Assembly (NCBI GenBank): GCA_965116335.1
Contig: OZ220677.1
Coordinates: 1,302,001-1,366,000, forward strand
From: G963663315 sp965116335
Lineage (GTDB): Bacteria > Pseudomonadota > Gammaproteobacteria > Arenicellales > Poriferihabitantaceae
Direction: 5' to 3'
Length of the DNA stretch: 64,000 bases
Positions 61,190 to 64,000 of this stretch are shown one piece after another. The notes under the pieces were generated by a model that searched no databases, had not been told where the DNA came from, and saw nothing but the letters and a program-made list of their open reading frames with translations. A program made the position numbers and the translations under genes. Within the stretch, counting starts at the first letter, position 1. Every line of letters begins with the position of its first letter.

Positions 61190-61498
61190 TCAATCCGTAA
61201 TTACCGGCCACTGCTCTACCACGCCGGATAAATGCCCTATCTGTTGCGTAAGCTGGTTAATTTGCTGGTTGCCCTGATACACAAACCCCAGTATGACCAG
61301 TGTCAAAACAAAATGTAATCCGAACATCCAGCGCAATCCGGCTACATCTCGCTGGACTCCGGCAATGTCAGACTTTGTTGCTAACTGTTCGCCCTGATGC
61401 GCGACTGCCTCGGCTACCGCTTCGGCCTGGCTTGATTCAAACCCGGCTGCTTGCAGTTTTCGTGCTGTCGCCAGTGTGTCGATGGTATACGCTGCCAT
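61190..61498 (-). CDS. DUF1640-type coiled-coil membrane protein
   Basis: 102 residues. The N-terminus (IDTLATARKLQAAGFESSQAEAVAEAV) and LATKSDIAGVQRDVAGL match the DUF1640/CCDC90-like bacterial family, followed by a membrane helix (RWMFGLHFVLTLVILGFVY) and a Gln-rich coiled coil. The helix resembles the C-terminus of the 270-residue protein at 12288-13100, and the tail QINQLTQQIGHLSGVVE resembles the protein at 11901-12143, so it is a composite of modules found 49 kb away. Bacterial DUF1640 proteins are frequent near mobile or defence genes; their role is unknown. Confidence 0.75.
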   Translation of the reverse strand: MAAYTIDTLATARKLQAAGFESSQAEAVAEAVAHQGEQLATKSDIAGVQRDVAGLRWMFGLHFVLTLVILGFVYQGNQQINQLTQQIGHLSGVVEQWPVITD

Positions 61499-61755
61499 GT
61501 CTGTTTCTCCGCTTGTTATTTTATATGTGTCCTCTGTGGATGGATTCTGCCTGAATCCGTCCGCCCGGTCAACGGTAGCGGGCGACCACAGAGGGTCGCC
61601 CCTACGATGACTTTACGTGCGGTATCTGAATGGTTGTGGATTCCCGCCTGCGCGGGAAAGACGGGTTGGGACGAGAAAATCACTCCCCCCTTGAGGGGGA
61701 GTCAAATCCGCTTGCGGATTTGGTGGGGGGACGTCGGGGGAAATGATTGGCCTGT
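61499..61755. repeat. dispersed repeat block upstream of the DUF1640-type gene and downstream of copy 2
   Basis: 257 bp with the module GGGCGACCACAGAGGGTCGC (61582-61601), CCCCTACGATGACTTTACG, TGTGGATTCCCGCCTGCGCG (from 61635) and the composite palindrome at 61682-61733. The same order recurs at 62632-62812 and 63652-63838. No gene is seen. Confidence 0.8.
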
Positions 61756-62559
61756 TCAGGAGAAAATCTGTGGTTTGAAATTGTCCTTGTTGATGATGCT
61801 GGCACTGTTGCCGGTGGCTCTGATTACAAATAATCCCTGTTTCTCTGCATAGACATGCGCTTGCTCATCAGACTTTAACCAGGCGATCGCTCCATAGACG
61901 GTTTTGTCCTTAAAACTCTGCATTCGAGTCGTAACCTTACCCACACTGACCAGGAAATCCTTGACATCCTGCGCCTTCAAGGTGGTCTTGACTTCAACCA
62001 CTACAATTTCCTGACCATTGGCCGCAATAATGTCATATTCAAAGTTATCATCGGAGCCGCTTTGTGAAATATTCCGGTAAATCTGGTAAACATGAACGCC
62101 CTTCTCCTGTAACATCGCAACCAAATCCCCCTCTACCAGACTCTCCACCAACCGTCCCCACCGGCTGTTAAAAGAAGCTTCGTTCTTTTTAATCTGCTTG
62201 TCGGTTTCTTTCATTCGTCTGTCGGTTTCCTTCATTTCCTGCATGAGCTCTTCATGGTCGGCGGCCTGCCTGGCAGCGATTTCTGCTATTTCCTGCATGG
62301 ATTTTTCATGTCTGGCATCCTCTCTGGCGGCAGCTTCCTTCCGCCTGGCATCTTCTATGGCGGCGGCTTCCTTCCGCCTGGCATCCTCTATAGCGGCGGC
62401 TTCCTCCTGTCTGGCAGCAGCAGCTTCCTCTCTGGCAGCAGCAGCTTCCTGTCTGGCAGCGGTTTCTTTGCTGATGGCGGCGGTTTCTTCCAGGTTGGCG
62501 GAAACTTCTTTCAGAATCGCCCAGATTTCGTCTGGAGTGGGTACGGTGGTGGTGGTCAT
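61756..62559 (-). CDS. coiled-coil PD-(D/E)XK-like protein, copy 2 (DUF3782-like)
   Basis: Start at the ATG at 62559 (MTTTTVPTPDEIWAIL); a longer frame upstream only translates the dispersed repeat. 267 residues, the longest copy: the coiled coil is expanded with about 10-residue units of the type AAIEDARRKE. The C-terminal domain is nearly identical to copies 1 and 3, with small differences around 61900-61930 (MQSFKDK against MPRFK). The nuclease-like D...E-x-K core is intact. Confidence 0.8.
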   Translation of the reverse strand: MTTTTVPTPDEIWAILKEVSANLEETAAISKETAARQEAAAAREEAAAARQEEAAAIEDARRKEAAAIEDARRKEAAAREDARHEKSMQEIAEIAARQAADHEELMQEMKETDRRMKETDKQIKKNEASFNSRWGRLVESLVEGDLVAMLQEKGVHVYQIYRNISQSGSDDNFEYDIIAANGQEIVVVEVKTTLKAQDVKDFLVSVGKVTTRMQSFKDKTVYGAIAWLKSDEQAHVYAEKQGLFVIRATGNSASIINKDNFKPQIFS

Positions 62560-62829
62560 TTCGACATTCCTTACAGGTAGCGATTGCGGATTATAGCAGA
62601 ATCGGGGTTGGAGGCGGAGACTGTTCGGGATCGGAACGGGTGTCAACGATAGCGGGCGACCACAGAGGGTCGCCCCTACGATGACTTTACGTGCGGTATC
62701 TGAATGGGTGTGGATTCCCGCTTGTGCGGGAATGACGGGTTGGGACGAGAAAATCACTCCCCCCTTGAGGGGGAGTCAAGTCCGCTTGCGGATTTGGTGG
62801 GGGGACGTCGGGGGAAATGATTGGCCTGT
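62560..62829. repeat. dispersed repeat block between copies 2 and 3
   Basis: 270 bp: shared gene leader (62560-62640), GGGCGACCACAGAGGGTCGC module (from 62656), TGTGGATTCCCGCTTGTGCG palindrome (from 62710), composite palindrome 62755-62805, and the GGAAATGATTGGCC junction at 62813-62826. It marks the boundary of the tandem duplication unit. Confidence 0.8.
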
Positions 62830-63579
62830 TCAGGAGAAAATCTGTGGTTTGAAATTGTCCTTATTGATGATGCTGGCGCTGTTGCCGGTGGCTCTGATCA
62901 CGAATAATCCCTGTTTCTCTGCATAAACATGCGCTTGTTCATCAGATTTTAACCAGGCTATCGCTCCATACACGGTGTTATCCTTGAAACGCGGCATGCG
63001 AGTCGTAACCTTACTCATACTCACCAGGAAATCCTTGACATCCTGCGCCTTCAGGGTGGTCTTGACTTCAACCACTACAATTTCCTGACCATTGGCCGCA
63101 ATAATGTCATATTCAAAGTTATCATCGGAGCCGCTTTGTGAAATATTCCGGTAAATCTGGTAAACGTGAACGCCCTTCTCCTGTAACATCGCAACCAAAT
63201 CCCCCTCTACCAGACTCTCCACCAACCGTCCCCACCGGCTGTTAAAAGAAGCTTCGTTCTTTTTAATCTGCTTGTCGGTTTCTTTCATTCGTCTGTCGGT
63301 TTCCTTCATTTCCTGCATGAGCTCTTCATGGTCGGCGGCCTGCCTGGCAGCGATTTCTGCTATTTCCTGCATGGCTTTTTCATGTCTGGCATCTTCTATG
63401 GCGGCGGCTTCCTTCCGCCTGGCATCCTCTATAGCGGCGATTTCTTTTTGGCTGGCGCGAAATTCTGCCATTTCCTGTCTGCCTTTTTCATGGGCCGCGG
63501 CGGTTTCCTCCTGGGCAGCGGCGGTTCTTTCCAAAATCGCCCAGATTTCGTCTGGAGTGGGTACGGTGGTGGTGGTCAT
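62830..63579 (-). CDS. coiled-coil PD-(D/E)XK-like protein, copy 3 (DUF3782-like)
   Basis: Start at the ATG at 63579; 249 residues. The C-terminal domain carries the same D...E-x-K core; the variable part has a different coiled coil that combines the copy 1 opening (ERTAAAQEE) with copy 2-like EDARRKE units and a unique GRQEMAEFRASQKE insert. The 3-prime ends of copies 2 and 3 are 1,074 bp apart, giving the repeat-unit length. Confidence 0.8.
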   Translation of the reverse strand: MTTTTVPTPDEIWAILERTAAAQEETAAAHEKGRQEMAEFRASQKEIAAIEDARRKEAAAIEDARHEKAMQEIAEIAARQAADHEELMQEMKETDRRMKETDKQIKKNEASFNSRWGRLVESLVEGDLVAMLQEKGVHVYQIYRNISQSGSDDNFEYDIIAANGQEIVVVEVKTTLKAQDVKDFLVSMSKVTTRMPRFKDNTVYGAIAWLKSDEQAHVYAEKQGLFVIRATGNSASIINKDNFKPQIFS

Positions 63580-64000
63580 TTCGACATTCCTTACAGGTAG
63601 CGATTGCGGATTATAGCAGAATTGGGGTTGGAGGCGGAGACTGTTCGGGATCGGAACGGGTGTCAACGATAGCGGGCGACCACAGAGGGTCGCCCCTACG
63701 ATGACTTTACGTGCGGTATCTGAATGGTTGTGGATTCCCGCCTGCGCGGGAAAGACGGATTGGGGCATGCGATGACGGTTGGGTCCCCCCATCCAATCCG
63801 GCTGCGGATTGGATTCCCCCTCAAGGGGGGAATGATGTTGTAGAGCCTGCGCCTGACCGTTATCGTAGGGGAGGGTCTTGTGCCCTCCCGGGAATGTCGG
63901 GCGGGTATCAACGGTAGCGGGCGACCACAGAGGGTCGCCCCTACGATGACTTTACGTGCGGTATCTGAATGGGTGTGGATTCCCGCTTGTGCGGGAATGA
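63580..64000. repeat. dispersed repeat block at the right edge
   Basis: 421 bp without a convincing gene: shared leader (63580-63660), GGGCGACCACAGAGGGTCGC at 63676 and again from 63920, dRS3-like ATTCCCGCCTGCGCGGGAA at 63735-63753, an AATCCGGCTGCGGATT palindrome near 63795, CCCCCTC-AAGG-GGGGGAATGAT at 63817-63837, and a GTAGGGGAGGGTCTTGTGCC module near 63866. The sequence at the edge repeats the pattern seen upstream of copies 2 and 3, so another unit may follow off-window. Confidence 0.8.

Noticed and set aside
62560..62757. N-terminal extensions of nuclease-like copies 2 and 3 (similarly 63580-63792)
   Set aside because: The extension is a translation of the dispersed repeat (for example IPAQAGIH), and copy 1 lacks it; all three share the MTTT start.

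Overview
The window looks like a chromosomal segment of a sulfur-oxidising gammaproteobacterium, probably marine and possibly host-associated. The main reason is a reverse-type dissimilatory sulfite reductase operon (dsrA-B-C-M-K-L-J-O-P, minus strand, running off the left edge) with dsrL between dsrK and dsrJ, as in Allochromatium-type sulfur oxidisers. A siroheme synthase gene (cysG) lies about 34 kb away. The taxonomic statement is inference from gene content; no 16S rRNA or other marker is present.

Layout. 0-8.6 kb: dsr operon. 8.7-11.9 kb: a glutamine amidotransferase, then a plus-strand set of a DUF924 protein, a TauD/TfdA-type dioxygenase and an unknown protein. 11.9-15.8 kb: a minus-strand accessory patch of small coiled-coil, membrane-anchored and secreted proteins with duplicated signal peptides and short direct repeats, then an orphan HigA-type regulator. 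16.3-20.6 kb: glycine-betaine-type ABC transporter (binding protein, ATPase, double-length permease). 20.7-21.4 kb: tRNA-Pro(CGG) and a ParE/RHH toxin-antitoxin pair. 21.6-23.3 kb: a secreted unknown and a YghU-type glutathione transferase. 23.3-30.9 kb: a minus-strand operon of a branched-chain-amino-acid-type ABC transporter, a polytopic membrane protein and a PLP-dependent decarboxylase. 30.9-32.7 kb: methyltransferase, nicotinamidase and a small membrane coiled-coil protein.

33.0-39.4 kb: a TRAP transporter followed by a HisD-family dehydrogenase, an SDR and a zinc MDR dehydrogenase. This set matches the hpsKLMNOP layout for 2,3-dihydroxypropane-1-sulfonate (DHPS) catabolism, so the cell probably imports an organosulfonate whose sulfur could eventually reach the sulfite pool used by the Dsr/siroheme machinery. 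39.4-44.3 kb: cold-shock protein, class V aminotransferase, cysG, a TrpD-like protein and a Sel1 protein. 44.7-49.4 kb: a roughly 1,540-residue autotransporter-like adhesin preceded by an 8-bp tandem repeat (a candidate phase-variation tract) and flanked by dispersed repeats. 49.8-58.2 kb: a polyol (mannitol/sorbitol-type) ABC transporter with mannitol dehydrogenase, fructokinase-type sugar kinase, ROK regulator and a second glutathione transferase.

58.2-64 kb: a plastic region with an AAA-ATPase/PD-(D/E)XK protein, hicB with a truncated hicA, a DUF1640-type coiled-coil protein, and three near-identical tandem copies of a coiled-coil PD-(D/E)XK-like gene separated by palindromic dispersed repeats. 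The strongest leads for something undescribed are the variable coiled-coil/nuclease family at 60-64 kb with its mosaic relatives at 12-13 kb, and the octanucleotide-preceded adhesin.
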